Shown here piece by piece: positions 16,518 to 24,808 of a DNA stretch of 64,000 nucleotides (the first letter of the stretch is position 1; the number at the start of each line of letters is the position of its first letter). Below the pieces are notes generated by a model. It did not search any database. It had not been told where the DNA came from and saw only the letters and a program-made list of their open reading frames with translations. The stretch comes from Candidatus Saccharibacteria bacterium UBA3723 (GTDB taxonomy: Bacteria; Patescibacteriota; Saccharimonadia; Saccharimonadales; Saccharimonadaceae): NCBI GenBank assembly GCA_002371895.1, contig DFHM01000012.1, forward strand, positions 1 to 64,000, written 5' to 3'. The translations under genes were made by a program, and so were the position numbers.

Positions 16518-18214
16518 GATTTTATTTTACCATAATCAATTTTCTTATGTATCTTTGGCAAAGGTAAAACTTCATACGTCGCCACATTATCGCCAACCTT
16601 CGTATTAATTCGCCAAGTACGCCAATCTTGTTCTACGCTATCTACTGGCCAGCTCGTCCACTCCTCAAGCTCACCCTTCAGCTCCGTCTGTACTGCCATA
16701 TGTAGCGGCTCACCCTGGGCTACGTCATCTAACAATCTACCGTATACAATACCGCCACGCCCCACCGCATCGTCATATTTTTCTTCGCCATCATACATAT
16801 CCTCGTCACGATAAGGCATATATAGGCTCATCAACTGCAATTCCTGCCCCGCTTCAAGACCGAACTTCTGATTCAACTCTTCGACGCTTCGCTCAATTGG
16901 TTTTCTCTTTATATCTCGCGGCATCGTCATTAAATACTCGCCACTATCCGTCGTTACGGTAAGACCGCGCTTTTTATCGCTCACTACTCGTTCAACTGTG
17001 CCATAGTTGCGAATGTCATCTTTATTATCTGGATCTGACGAACCGGTCAAAATCAGCTCTTCGCCAAGATGTGGCGTATGAAGCAAAAATCCACCTTTCA
17101 CATCGCCTTCGCCGCGCTTTTTCAGCATCAAATATTTACCCGACTGCATACCAAGATCAACTTCAAAAGTCTCAGAAACATCCACCGGAACACCAGTTTC
17201 AACATCGCTGAAATATTTATCTTGATGGTCGAGCACATATTTTATCGCAAAGTCATCAGCAATACGTTCTTCTGTTCGCTGACGATACCTTCTAGCATCT
17301 TCTATTCTCACATCTTCGAGATCGCGCATCTCATTATCCTGGAACCTCACCGCCATGCGTTTTTCTATCGTATTACGATATATATCAGACTTTCGCTCGC
17401 AAAGCCCCAGCTCGTCTGGGCTAATAATACTCCCTGGAGTTAGGAGTCTTGCATCTTCAGCAACATCCGTACGTCTGCCCCATTCTTCTGCCACTCGAGA
17501 CAACGCCACAGAAAAGTTAAAATCTTTATCCCCGTCTACCTTTTTGTCTACGTTGCGCATCATCGGTTTAAGGTATCGATTCAAAAAACTGTTCGCATGT
17601 CCAAGCTCGTGCAGCAAAAGCAAATCACGCTGCAATCCAGGGTTCCCCATAATATCCATCGGATCACAGCCTAGCTCCATTGCTATTCTATCTGCCGTAA
17701 TTTTCGACGCAAAATATTCCGCTTCCTCGTAGTCACTCGTACGACCAGTCTCGCTAAAATCCCCCTCTATCAGCATATGTGGTTGCGCATCTTCTTCCCC
17801 TTCCGCCGTCGCCCAGTATATAAAACCGCCGCTCTCTTCGCCAACTTTAGAGACCACCTGCACCATCTTTAATTGCGGATACTGATTAATAATATCCTTA
17901 TAAGTTTCTTTCACATTATCTGCGATGTCCTCATTCGCCAGCACTTCCGCGCTATAATCGCGATTCATATAACTATCTCGTTCGGCTTCAAAATCCGCCC
18001 TTTGCGGAATATAAGATTGCGTCTCCAGTGCATTGTAGCGGAGCTTTCCTGCTATCCGCTGTGCCGTCTTCCCGAGCCCCTGCATATTCTGCTGCAATAC
18101 ATCATCAGACTCAGCCTCATCGATAGCATCGCCAATCTCTCCTTCGGGCACCTCAGAAGCCGCAAGTTCAGACCATTTATCGAGAAACGGACTCTGCCAA
18201 TCGTCGCTTTCCAT
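16514..18214 (-). CDS. Putative metalloprotease-like protein (HELGH motif)
   Basis: This 566-residue soluble protein belongs to no family I can name. Near residue 200 a helix LLLLHELGHANSFLNRYL contains HExxH, the zinc-binding signature of many metallopeptidases, preceded by ITADRIAMELG. Other parts are acidic; the C-terminal third includes beta-rich segments (KRGLTVTTDSGEYLMTMP) that could be a separate small domain. No signal peptide or membrane segment is seen, so it likely acts in the cytoplasm unless exported by another route. The Nudix-RNase H gene follows with a 4-nt overlap. The start at 18214 has TAGAAT exactly 6 nt before it, predicting a leaderless mRNA; a structured RNA gene lies just upstream. 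Confidence 0.7.
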   Translation of the reverse strand: MESDDWQSPFLDKWSELAASEVPEGEIGDAIDEAESDDVLQQNMQGLGKTAQRIAGKLRYNALETQSYIPQRADFEAERDSYMNRDYSAEVLANEDIADNVKETYKDIINQYPQLKMVQVVSKVGEESGGFIYWATAEGEEDAQPHMLIEGDFSETGRTSDYEEAEYFASKITADRIAMELGCDPMDIMGNPGLQRDLLLLHELGHANSFLNRYLKPMMRNVDKKVDGDKDFNFSVALSRVAEEWGRRTDVAEDARLLTPGSIISPDELGLCERKSDIYRNTIEKRMAVRFQDNEMRDLEDVRIEDARRYRQRTEERIADDFAIKYVLDHQDKYFSDVETGVPVDVSETFEVDLGMQSGKYLMLKKRGEGDVKGGFLLHTPHLGEELILTGSSDPDNKDDIRNYGTVERVVSDKKRGLTVTTDSGEYLMTMPRDIKRKPIERSVEELNQKFGLEAGQELQLMSLYMPYRDEDMYDGEEKYDDAVGRGGIVYGRLLDDVAQGEPLHMAVQTELKGELEEWTSWPVDSVEQDWRTWRINTKVGDNVATYEVLPLPKIHKKIDYGKIKS

Positions 18215-18220
18215 AAGCAT

Positions 18221-18226
18221 ATTCTA
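18221..18226 (-). promoter_or_regulatory. -10 box of leaderless HELGH gene
   Basis: TGGTAGAAT, ATGCTT, ATG on the minus strand. The same 6-nt spacing and CTT-ATG-GA context occur at 57213. Confidence 0.55.
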
Positions 18227-18243
18227 CCAGATATTGAGACATC

Positions 18244-18376
18244 AAAAAATCCCGAGTAACAAGTTTTCCCGTGATAAGAACACGGTGGGTAAGCTCTCTC
18301 ACTCCAAGACCACGGTCTTGATGCGTTGAGCTCCCATAAACATGATTATTCAGGAAAATCATGCGCTACTCGGGAT
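18244..18376 (-). ncRNA. Unassigned structured RNA with own promoter and terminator
   Basis: The ends of this 133-nt stretch pair over 10 bp (ATCCCGAGTA at 18376-18367 with TACTCGGGAT at 18258-18249), and the closing strand runs into a T-run, so the outer helix doubles as terminator. Inside are three more hairpins on the minus strand: CATGATT/AATCATG, a compound stem GGGAGCTC/GAGCT-TA-CCC topped by CAAGACC/GGTCTTG, and CCGTG/CACGG. The promoter start maps onto the first base of the outer helix. There is no reading frame. It lacks the SRP core and the usual 6S features. It could be a new sRNA or an attenuator leader of the next gene, but that gene has its own -10 box. Confidence 0.65.
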
Positions 18377-18382
18377 ACTTTA

Positions 18383-18411
18383 ATTATAGCATATGGCTTA
18401 ACTTGCACCAA
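18383..18411 (-). promoter_or_regulatory. Promoter of the structured RNA
   Basis: TTGGTG (18411-18406), 17 nt, TATAAT (18388-18383) with an upstream TGC gives an extended -10. It overlaps the end of the site-2 protease gene. Confidence 0.65.
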
Positions 18412-19030
18412 CTATCCAGAGGAAGAGCTTCAAGATCGCGGACTGCGCCGTATTCATATAATTGGCTATAAGGCCACTGAGGAGCGAGATCATAATATAT
18501 ACGAAAATAATCCCAACATGCTCAATCGATTCCATAAACCTCTTCACGAAATCCGGTGCCAAAGCATAGAGTACGCGGCTTCCGTCTAGTGGCGGAATCG
18601 GAATCATATTAAACAACGCAAAGCCCATATTCATATACATACTATTAATCAAGATCCCACCCCAAAGATCACTGCCATGACCAATAAAAAACCACAGCAA
18701 GAAGAATATGAATGCCAAAAGTATATTCATAAGCGGGCCAGCAATCGCAACTAGCGCAAAACCCCATTCTCTACCTCTAAGGTTGCGCGTATTAATCGGC
18801 ACCGGCTTTGCGCCGCCAAATATAGGTCCACCCATCAAATACAAAAGCACCGGCAATATGATCGACATATACGGATCAATATGCCTCAACGGATTCAGAG
18901 ACAAACGGCCGTTAAGCTTTGCCGTTTCGTCACCAAGCCAATATGCCGTATAACCATGTGCCAGCTCATGCAAAACAGTCGAAAAGACCAGCACGAGCAA
19001 CAAGAAAATAAGGGTTATGGCGATATCCAT
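18398..19030 (-). CDS. Site-2 protease family (M50) membrane peptidase
   Basis: This 210-residue intramembrane zinc peptidase belongs to the small S2P/M50B group. HELAH at residues 21-25 within the first membrane helix provides the zinc ligands and catalytic Glu. KLNGRLSLNPLRHIDPYMSIILP follows, as is typical of the group, and the third ligand motif is IPPLDGSRVLYAL near 150. Four to five further hydrophobic segments are visible. Such proteases cut membrane-embedded substrates, often to release regulators; the substrate here is unknown. No PDZ domain is present. It stands alone on the minus strand between rpmB and the structured RNA. Confidence 0.88.
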   Translation of the reverse strand: MDIAITLIFLLLVLVFSTVLHELAHGYTAYWLGDETAKLNGRLSLNPLRHIDPYMSIILPVLLYLMGGPIFGGAKPVPINTRNLRGREWGFALVAIAGPLMNILLAFIFFLLWFFIGHGSDLWGGILINSMYMNMGFALFNMIPIPPLDGSRVLYALAPDFVKRFMESIEHVGIIFVYIMISLLSGLIANYMNTAQSAILKLFLWIVGAS

Positions 19031-19060
19031 AACCCTTATTTTATCAGACTTTGATAATAA

Positions 19061-19252
19061 TTACTTAATCAAGCCCTTTTTGCGAAGCGTACGAAGAGCG
19101 GAAGTAGAAACGTTAAGCTTAACCTTCTGACCGTCTACGATGAAAGTACGCTTTTGTACATTCGGCTTAAAAACTTTGCGAGTCTTATGCTGAGAAAAGC
19201 TCACATTGTGGCCATACATCTTGCCTTTGCCGGTAATTTCACATACTGCCAT
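19061..19252 (-). CDS. rpmB: 50S ribosomal protein L28
   Basis: This 63-residue basic large-subunit protein has the family pattern CEITGKGKMYGHNVSFSQHKT, KVFKPNVQKRTF and the C-terminal STSALRTLRKKGLIK. Its length is normal. Only one Cys of the usual zinc-binding pairs is left, as in zinc-independent forms. It appears to be transcribed alone. Confidence 0.95.
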   Translation of the reverse strand: MAVCEITGKGKMYGHNVSFSQHKTRKVFKPNVQKRTFIVDGQKVKLNVSTSALRTLRKKGLIK

Positions 19253-19327
19253 ATTATTATTCTCTATTATTTCTTAAAACTATGCTCTATTATATCTTAT
19301 CTTTCCCTATTTTGCAAGGGTTAGCCG

Positions 19328-19777
19328 TTAGTCTAGGTTCCAAACTTCCATTACGGCTGGCAAGGAGTTGGCATTCTTGATCTTTAGCTTCTTTTCGTTC
19401 TTTACGGACGCCTTAATTTCGGCAAAATCCATATTCACCATTGGAATTACAATCTTTGGCTCAACGACCGGAACATACTTCGCATCAGAACAACCCAAGA
19501 TATCAATTGGGCCAAGTTCATCAAGATCCTCGATAACCGCAGAATTACCTACGATACCGATCTTGATCCCCTCTACATCGATACGATACATTACTCCACC
19601 GCCCTTAAGGCTCTTTGCAATAATTGCAATATCGCCAATTTCAAATTCACCTGCACCACGAATCGTACCAACCTTCAAACCGGCATCAATCGTAGATTGT
19701 ACGACATTGATACTTACGTTGTTGTCCTTAGCTCGGATTACCATTTCGTCCGAGTTTTTTAGCTCGATCTCAAACAT
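19328..19777 (-). CDS. Hypothetical protein, possibly degenerate MBL-fold
   Basis: This 149-residue protein is predicted to be mostly beta strands. The phrase GAGEFEIGDIAIIAKS resembles the PGEYE-V-I motif of small UlaG-like (COG2220) metallo-beta-lactamase-fold proteins common in CPR genomes, and the central IKIGIVGNSAVIEDLDELGPIDILGC is like their middle strand-helix. The HxHxDH metal site is absent, so no hydrolase activity can be claimed. It lies 18 nt downstream of the winged-helix gene, probably in the same transcript. The family assignment is tentative. Confidence 0.6.
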   Translation of the reverse strand: MFEIELKNSDEMVIRAKDNNVSINVVQSTIDAGLKVGTIRGAGEFEIGDIAIIAKSLKGGGVMYRIDVEGIKIGIVGNSAVIEDLDELGPIDILGCSDAKYVPVVEPKIVIPMVNMDFAEIKASVKNEKKLKIKNANSLPAVMEVWNLD

Positions 19778-19795
19778 TACTCCTCCTTTTCTGAC

Positions 19796-20401
19796 TTATA
19801 GTATCTTTTCTGGATCGTATTTATCACTAATTCTTAACGAGAAAACATCCGCAAGGAACTTATCACGCACGCTCTTGCGATAAAGATAGTCCTCACGCGT
19901 CATAATTGCATAGTTAAGCGGCTTGCCCTGCTTCTTTTCAACTAGCTCCGCCCAACGAGTAAGTTTTCTCTGGTAATCATTACCGATAATCAGAAGGTCA
20001 AGGCCTTCCTGTCCCGGCAAACGATTAGTGACAAGCAAAGCATTAAGTATATTCTCTACTGGGCGTACATACTCTTCCCAAACAGACTTTGGCGCAGAAG
20101 CATCCGCAACCGCAGAGCTATCAAATTTACGCGAAAAGATTTCCGTCATTGGACGCGCAAATGGATGTTTCATATTAGCTGAGTAATAAACTTTATTCTC
20201 GTAGTTCTCAATTTTAACAAGGCCGAGTGCATTTAAGTTCGTAAGCTCACGACGGACCGAGTTAATTTGTTCTTCAATTACACGAGTAATCTCGCGCACA
20301 TAATAAGACTTATCCGGATTTTCAAAGAATAACGCTAGTAATTTAGCCCTAGTCTTCGAGCCGAATAATTTTTCTAGTGGCATGTTATTTTCTTTGCTCA
20401 T
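19796..20401 (-). CDS. Winged-helix DNA-binding protein
   Basis: In this 201-residue protein, residues 8-80 form a helix-turn-helix domain of ArsR/MarR-like type (SKTRAKLLALFFENPDKSYY, VREITRVIEEQINSVRRELTNL, LGLVKIENYENKVYYSAN, where the last is the wing). The C-terminal 100 residues include a segment resembling a nucleotidyltransferase-like fold (ALLVTNRLPGQEGLDLLIIGND), as seen in HTH-NTase regulators, but the catalytic acidic residues are not clear. Its targets are unknown. It follows miaA by 32 nt and precedes the MBL-like gene. The start could also be the second ATG at 20383. Confidence 0.75.
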   Translation of the reverse strand: MSKENNMPLEKLFGSKTRAKLLALFFENPDKSYYVREITRVIEEQINSVRRELTNLNALGLVKIENYENKVYYSANMKHPFARPMTEIFSRKFDSSAVADASAPKSVWEEYVRPVENILNALLVTNRLPGQEGLDLLIIGNDYQRKLTRWAELVEKKQGKPLNYAIMTREDYLYRKSVRDKFLADVFSLRISDKYDPEKIL

Positions 20402-20433
20402 CTTGTCTTAATTTTAACACAAAACCGCAAGAA

Positions 20434-21255
20434 TTATCTACTTAAGTAAAAATTACTTATACGTTCTTTTGCCCCGTCGAGCGGTAACCATACAATATTT
20501 TTATTACGCTTGAACCACGTAAGTTGCCTTTTAGCTAAATGCCAGTCATCAACTGCATTTAATTTAATCGCCTCGTCCAAACTTATATTTCCGCGCATCA
20601 TTTCCCAACAAATTGGATAGATGTCGGACTTCATCGCCTGCTCATCCCAGCCATATTTCTCTACCATTTTCAGAGTTTCTTTTTCAATCGGCTGTTCAAA
20701 TAATTTATACGACCTTTGCAGCAATCTTTCTCTTAAAACACCTCTCGGCCAGTCTATTCCGACCACCAAATACTCATCATTCATAGCCTCGCGGTCTGAA
20801 TAAGTTTTTTTCACAACGTTATTGAATTGATAATCGTACACCAATGCGTCTACATACAATCCGGTGCCGCCCGCGATGATCGGAAAATGCCCACGTTCGC
20901 GTATTTCTGCTATTTTTTGCTTGGCATATTGAACAAAATCTACGACCGTAAAACGTTCATCCGGCTCCACCAAGTCTATGCCCCAATGTTGCACGCCCCG
21001 CATCTCTTCTTTTGTTGGCTTCGCTGTACCGATATCCATTCCTTTATAAATCGCACGCGAATCCGCTGAAATAATTTCACATTCGTGGCCATTCTTTTCT
21101 AGTTCCAAGGCTACATCAATCGCTAAACCCGTCTTTCCGGACGCAGTTGGCCCCACAATCACCAATATAGGCTCACTCCCCCACTCGCATTTGCCGCCAC
21201 CATCAAAAATAGCAGCCCAACTATTAGCGTCGTAGCTGCTATTTTTACTATTCAT
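20434..21255 (-). CDS. miaA: tRNA dimethylallyltransferase
   Basis: MiaA transfers a dimethylallyl group to A37 of tRNAs reading codons that start with U. The 273-residue protein has the P-loop GPTASGKT at 35-42, SADSRAIYKGMDIGTAKPT, HWGIDLVEPDE and IAGGTGLYVDAL, all diagnostic. It is somewhat shorter than the usual 300 residues at the C-terminus, with about 28 extra residues before the P-loop. It lies 5 nt after efp, so it is probably in the rpsF-ssb-rpsR-efp operon. Confidence 0.95.
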   Translation of the reverse strand: MNSKNSSYDANSWAAIFDGGGKCEWGSEPILVIVGPTASGKTGLAIDVALELEKNGHECEIISADSRAIYKGMDIGTAKPTKEEMRGVQHWGIDLVEPDERFTVVDFVQYAKQKIAEIRERGHFPIIAGGTGLYVDALVYDYQFNNVVKKTYSDREAMNDEYLVVGIDWPRGVLRERLLQRSYKLFEQPIEKETLKMVEKYGWDEQAMKSDIYPICWEMMRGNISLDEAIKLNAVDDWHLAKRQLTWFKRNKNIVWLPLDGAKERISNFYLSR

Positions 21256-21260
21256 GATGA

Positions 21261-21821
21261 TTATTTCTGGCGCTCACGATAAGCGTAAGTTTCAGTATCA
21301 ACAGAAACCACATCGCCAGTCTTAATGAATGCTGGAACCTTGATCTCGACGCCAGTTTCGAGCTTTGCATCCTTCTGTACAGAAGAAGTCGTATCGCCCT
21401 TTACTACGCTTTCAGTATAAGTAACTTCAAGCCAAACGTTCTTAGGAAGTACCAAGTTAATTGGGCTATCGTTATAGAACTGAATATCAAAGTTCTCACC
21501 TTCCTTCATGAAATCTTTGGAATCACCGACCATATCAGCCTGCAATTCGTACTGCATGAAGGTTTCTGGGTTCATAAAATAGAACTTTTCACCATCATTA
21601 TAGAGATATTGCACAGTTTGGTTCGTAACCTCTGCCGGCTCGATCTTTTCCTGACCCTTAAAGGTCTTTGGCAAAAGTGCGCCAGTCACAAGGTTCTTTA
21701 CCTTTACGTTCACGATGCTACCACCGCGACCCATAACTTTCTGTGAATACTCAACTACCTTATATGGTTGCCCATCGAGGGTAATCAAGGTATTTTTCTT
21801 TAAATCCGTTGGTCCGTACAT
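21261..21821 (-). CDS. efp: Elongation factor P
   Basis: EF-P enters the E site and relieves ribosome stalling at proline runs. The 186-residue protein has all three beta-barrel domains, including EVTYTESVVKGDTTSS and the C-terminal VEIKVPAFIKTGDVVSVDT signature. The tip loop that carries the modified residue in other bacteria (KPGKG in E. coli) reads KVMGRGGS, so the expected Lys is replaced by Arg. An Arg there is rhamnosylated in some Proteobacteria; whether it is modified here is unknown. It lies 19 nt after rpsR and 5 nt before miaA. Confidence 0.95.
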   Translation of the reverse strand: MYGPTDLKKNTLITLDGQPYKVVEYSQKVMGRGGSIVNVKVKNLVTGALLPKTFKGQEKIEPAEVTNQTVQYLYNDGEKFYFMNPETFMQYELQADMVGDSKDFMKEGENFDIQFYNDSPINLVLPKNVWLEVTYTESVVKGDTTSSVQKDAKLETGVEIKVPAFIKTGDVVSVDTETYAYRERQK

Positions 21822-21840
21822 TTTCTAGGAACCTCCGAAT

Positions 21841-22038
21841 TTATGCGCTTGCTACAAATGGCATTAATGCTAGATGACGTGCGCGCTTAACAGCGACAGC
21901 GAGCTGGCGTTGTTGTTTTGCAGAAAGACCAGTCTTTGCGATTGGCTCAATGCGACCATATGCATCGACATAGCGCTGTAGAGTTTTTACATCGCGATAA
22001 TCGAAATACATATTTGGATCATTCTTGTATCTCTTCAT
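21841..22038 (-). CDS. rpsR: 30S ribosomal protein S18
   Basis: This 65-residue small-subunit protein binds next to S6 on 16S rRNA. Family motifs are [20 protein letters not shown] and [26 protein letters not shown]. The N-terminal zinc-binding part is missing, as in most bacteria with short S18. It is in the usual rpsF-ssb-rpsR order, 11 nt after ssb. Confidence 0.96.
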   Translation of the reverse strand: MKRYKNDPNMYFDYRDVKTLQRYVDAYGRIEPIAKTGLSAKQQRQLAVAVKRARHLALMPFVASA

Positions 22039-22049
22039 TATTATCCTTT

Positions 22050-22502
22050 CTAAAACGGAATTTCACTTAAATCGATTGGTTCGTCAGAGATATCATCTGG
22101 TGCAACATCCTGAGAATCTGCAGCAGAGCTGCTCTTGCTACTAGAATAATTGCCACCGCCTTCGCCAGCGTTACCGCCAACAAAGTTGAAGTCTTCTACG
22201 ACGATTTCGACACGGGAGCGCTTCTGGCCTTCCTTGTCTTCCCAGCTACGCTGTTCTAGACGACCGGAAACTAGAATGCCACTACCTTTCTTTGCATATT
22301 GCGCGATGATTTCACCAGCGCGTCCCCACGCTGTACAATCAATGAACGAGACTGATTCTTGGTTTGCACCAGAACTGTCTTTGTAATTGCGGTTAACTGC
22401 TACCGAGAAGCTACAAACCTGTGCTCCACTTGGCGTGCTGCGTAATTCTGGATCACGCGTAATGTTACCTACAATGATTGCTTTACTAAAACCCCGCGCC
22501 AT
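22050..22502 (-). CDS. ssb: Single-stranded DNA-binding protein
   Basis: SSB covers single-stranded DNA and recruits repair and replication proteins. The 150-residue protein has an OB-fold ([71 protein letters not shown]), a Gly/Ser-rich linker and the acidic tail [10 protein letters not shown], which matches the DDDIPF-type tip bound by partner proteins. It lies between rpsF and rpsR with 3 and 11 nt gaps. Confidence 0.97.
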   Translation of the reverse strand: MARGFSKAIIVGNITRDPELRSTPSGAQVCSFSVAVNRNYKDSSGANQESVSFIDCTAWGRAGEIIAQYAKKGSGILVSGRLEQRSWEDKEGQKRSRVEIVVEDFNFVGGNAGEGGGNYSSSKSSSAADSQDVAPDDISDEPIDLSEIPF

Positions 22503-22505
22503 ATA

Positions 22506-22856
22506 CTATTCCTCCTCTTTTGTTTCTTCTTGCGCTTTGCGTTCTTGGCGTTTTGCTGCCAACTTTTCACGACGTGGATCTTTTGCAACTAGCAAGTAGC
22601 GAATAACTTCATCAGTAATGTTGAGCACTGAAGAAATCTTTGCTGGTGCCGCTGCAGGAAGTTCCAATTCGTAGTAATAATAAACCGCAAAATCTTGTCC
22701 CTTAATCTGGTAAGCAAGTTTTTTCTTGCCTTCGTTGGCTTCTTTGGTGATTTTACCGCCGTTGCCTTCGATCAAAGCCTTGATCTTGTCGGTAGCCGGC
22801 TCAAGATTCATCTCTAAATCAGGATGAACGAGCACGGTTAGTTCGTATTCTCGCAT
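22506..22856 (-). CDS. rpsF: 30S ribosomal protein S6
   Basis: S6 pairs with S18 in the central domain of the small subunit. This 116-residue protein starts REYELTVLVHPDLEMNLEPA and contains GKKKLAYQIKGQDFAVYYYYELELPA and ITDEVIRYLLVAKD, with a charged C-terminal tail. The ATG at 22856 is preferred over the upstream GTG at 22862, because the Shine-Dalgarno AAAGGAG ends 5 nt before it. The GGAGTGT around this site is complementary to the unpaired ACACTCC of the sRNA at 10990. Confidence 0.95.
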   Translation of the reverse strand: MREYELTVLVHPDLEMNLEPATDKIKALIEGNGGKITKEANEGKKKLAYQIKGQDFAVYYYYELELPAAAPAKISSVLNITDEVIRYLLVAKDPRREKLAAKRQERKAQEETKEEE

Positions 22857-22962
22857 GAACACTCCTTTGGTTAAAGCAAGAGCACAATGTTTACTAACTA
22901 GTCTCTTGCTGAGCTAATATTACTCGTAATTATACCACACTTTACCCCTAATATCAAACATG

Positions 22963-22987
22963 AAAAAGCCCCCGGTCTCCCGGGGGC
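22963..22987 (-). terminator. Terminator after gene 23018-23752
   Basis: GCCCCCGGG-AGA-CCGGGGGC is followed by TTTTTC on the minus strand. Confidence 0.9.
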
Positions 22988-23017
22988 GCAAGGTACTCAT
23001 TTTAAAACAATAGGCAA

Positions 23018-23752
23018 TCAGCTTTCTTCCGGGAATTCAAACACGCCCGTGTCAAACAGGTCGAAATCGGGATTCTTGCTCAGGTAATCAGAAGCTTTGC
23101 TGCGCAGTTCATCGAGCAGCGTGAGCAAATTGGCATATCTCTCCGCATCGCTTCCTTCCAGCTCGGTTCCCATAACCTCAGCCTTGTGCTCCAGGCGATC
23201 TCTCTCCTCGGAGCAGAGACCATAGCTTATCGCCAACGGAATCAGACGGCTGTCGTTGAGCTCACCAAACTGGACATCAGCATGCGTCTCATAGATTTTC
23301 AGAAATCTCTCCGAAATCTCCACGCGGTTCTCCATCGGGGGCTCAGCCAATTCCGGTTTTTTACCGAGCAAAGCGGCAATCAGGCCATTCTCGCCGAAAA
23401 GCATATCGTGTATCTGCTCATGTGCCGACTCATTGCGGGGTTTAAGCTGCGCGTCAACCAACTTGCGTAAACGCTTCACTTCACGGATGCGGCGAATAAC
23501 GCAATCCGCCTCGCCAGGAAGAATCTCGAACGCAGGATCGTCCACTCCGTCATAGAGCAGGTCGATCGTCTTCACCTCTCCATCAACCTCACGATCGATA
23601 CTGTCGCGATGGTACTCCAGGCGCTTGAACATCGGCTCAAACACCTCGGAAAAGATATGCACAAACGCTCCGTCATCCACATGGACTTCCTCGGTTGCAC
23701 GAATCATCTCTTCCACAAAAGCTGCCATGTTGTTAAAATGTACGTCTTTCAT
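23018..23752 (-). CDS. Hypothetical protein, member A of a tandem paralogous family
   Basis: I do not recognise this 244-residue acidic soluble protein, which is probably all-helical. It has no signal peptide. The segment SERFLKIYETHADVQFGELN matches AERFLRIFEDYEDVDLGWLN in the neighbour at 23920, so the two are paralogs. The coding sequence looks richer in G+C, and in CAG and CTC/CTG codons, than the surrounding housekeeping genes. It is monocistronic, with a perfect consensus promoter (23832-23860), a leader of about 70 nt, a Shine-Dalgarno AAAGGTGG and its own terminator. Confidence 0.75.
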   Translation of the reverse strand: MKDVHFNNMAAFVEEMIRATEEVHVDDGAFVHIFSEVFEPMFKRLEYHRDSIDREVDGEVKTIDLLYDGVDDPAFEILPGEADCVIRRIREVKRLRKLVDAQLKPRNESAHEQIHDMLFGENGLIAALLGKKPELAEPPMENRVEISERFLKIYETHADVQFGELNDSRLIPLAISYGLCSEERDRLEHKAEVMGTELEGSDAERYANLLTLLDELRSKASDYLSKNPDFDLFDTGVFEFPEES

Positions 23753-23831
23753 TAGCTTTAACCACCTTTCTCTGAGAAACGAAAGACAATTGATACGTAC
23801 TTAGACAAGTTCAAATCTGTCTAGCTTTGGC

Positions 23832-23860
23832 ATTATACAATATATAATTATTTTTGTCAA
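23832..23860 (-). promoter_or_regulatory. Consensus promoter of gene 23018-23752
   Basis: TTGACA (23860-23855), 17 nt, TATAAT (23837-23832) on the minus strand, starting right after the terminator of the previous gene. Confidence 0.8.
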
Positions 23861-23861
23861 G

Positions 23862-23893
23862 AAAAAGCCTCGGTATCCTTCCATTACCGAGGC
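23862..23893 (-). terminator. Terminator after gene 23920-24690
   Basis: GCCTCGGTAATGG/GGATACCGAGGC forms a stem followed by a T-run on the minus strand. Confidence 0.9.
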
Positions 23894-23919
23894 AACACAG
23901 TTGCTACTACTTCATCACA

Positions 23920-24690
23920 CTACACAGTTTCGCCAGTATCGTCATCACCGTCATCACTGCCATCGCGGCCTTCGTCATCATCCTCGTCGCAGTCGATCAC
24001 GAAGTGCGGACAATTCATGCAATCCCCATCACAACGCGGATCATGCATGTACTCAGGATGCTCCTCGCGGATATTCTGAATATTGTCCATAATGGTACCG
24101 TAAAGCAATACATCCTTCTCTTCAGTAGCTTCGTTGCAGTTGTCGCCATACTTCGCCTCAAGCGCATCGCGCGCCATCAGCAACATGCGATACTTGAGGA
24201 AATTCAACCACCCCAGGTCCACGTCTTCGTAGTCCTCAAAAATCCTCAAGAACCTTTCAGCTACAACTACTTCTTCGTTCACGCCACCGTTGATACCACT
24301 GGCGCGACGACCACCTTTTTTGGCCGGTCTTCCAGTCGACAAACCTTCCGTACCGACCATGCGAATAGTAGGCCGTTGAGCATATCCAGTCATCATCTGA
24401 TTACGTCTCTCTACGAGACGATTATACTGACGAATCTGGATTACGGCAGCTTGCGCAGCAAATGGATGAACCTCGAACTTCTCATCAAACAAATATACAG
24501 AAAAGATGTCGACGTCATTTCCCTGCACATTCACAACAGTTGCAGAACTCGACAGCAGATCAAGCCCGGGATCAACAATTTCGGTCAAAACCTTGTCGTA
24601 TCCCGGCAAGCTCACTTCTTGCCCAGTAGTCATCCTCGCCATGACGGTATTGATGAAGTTAGCACCGTTTAAAAACGTTTTGTTTTTCAT
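23920..24690 (-). CDS. Hypothetical protein, member B of the tandem family, with Cys cluster and acidic tail
   Basis: This 256-residue protein has no known family. It shares the core VAERFLRIFEDYEDVDLGWLN with member A and EIVDPGLDLL with member C (EIVDPALETG). A basic insert (GRPAKKGGRRASG) lies in the middle. Near the end RCDGDCMNCPHFVIDC has four cysteines (C-x3-C-x2-C-x6-C) that could bind a metal, followed by a Asp/Glu/Gly-rich tail. No export signal is seen. It is transcribed alone with a terminator on either side, in G+C-richer DNA than the genes around it. Confidence 0.75.
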   Translation of the reverse strand: MKNKTFLNGANFINTVMARMTTGQEVSLPGYDKVLTEIVDPGLDLLSSSATVVNVQGNDVDIFSVYLFDEKFEVHPFAAQAAVIQIRQYNRLVERRNQMMTGYAQRPTIRMVGTEGLSTGRPAKKGGRRASGINGGVNEEVVVAERFLRIFEDYEDVDLGWLNFLKYRMLLMARDALEAKYGDNCNEATEEKDVLLYGTIMDNIQNIREEHPEYMHDPRCDGDCMNCPHFVIDCDEDDDEGRDGSDDGDDDTGETV

Positions 24691-24766
24691 AACACCACCC
24701 CATTTCTACTTTGAAAAACAAAGCTTACTTCCGGCATTTTTCGCCGAACAGAACGAATTATAACAT

Positions 24767-24800
24767 AAAAATGGCCCCGAGGCAAACGCTCCTCGAGGCC
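24767..24800 (-). terminator. Terminator after gene 24809-25342
   Basis: GGCCTCGAGG...CCTCGGGGCC forms a stem followed by ATTTTT on the minus strand. Confidence 0.85.
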
Positions 24801-24808
24801 GCAAAGTT

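Noticed and set aside
18244..18376. SRP (4.5S) or 6S RNA identity for the structured RNA.
   Set aside because: The SRP tip sequence GGAAGCAGCC is missing, and there is no single long helix with a central open bubble.
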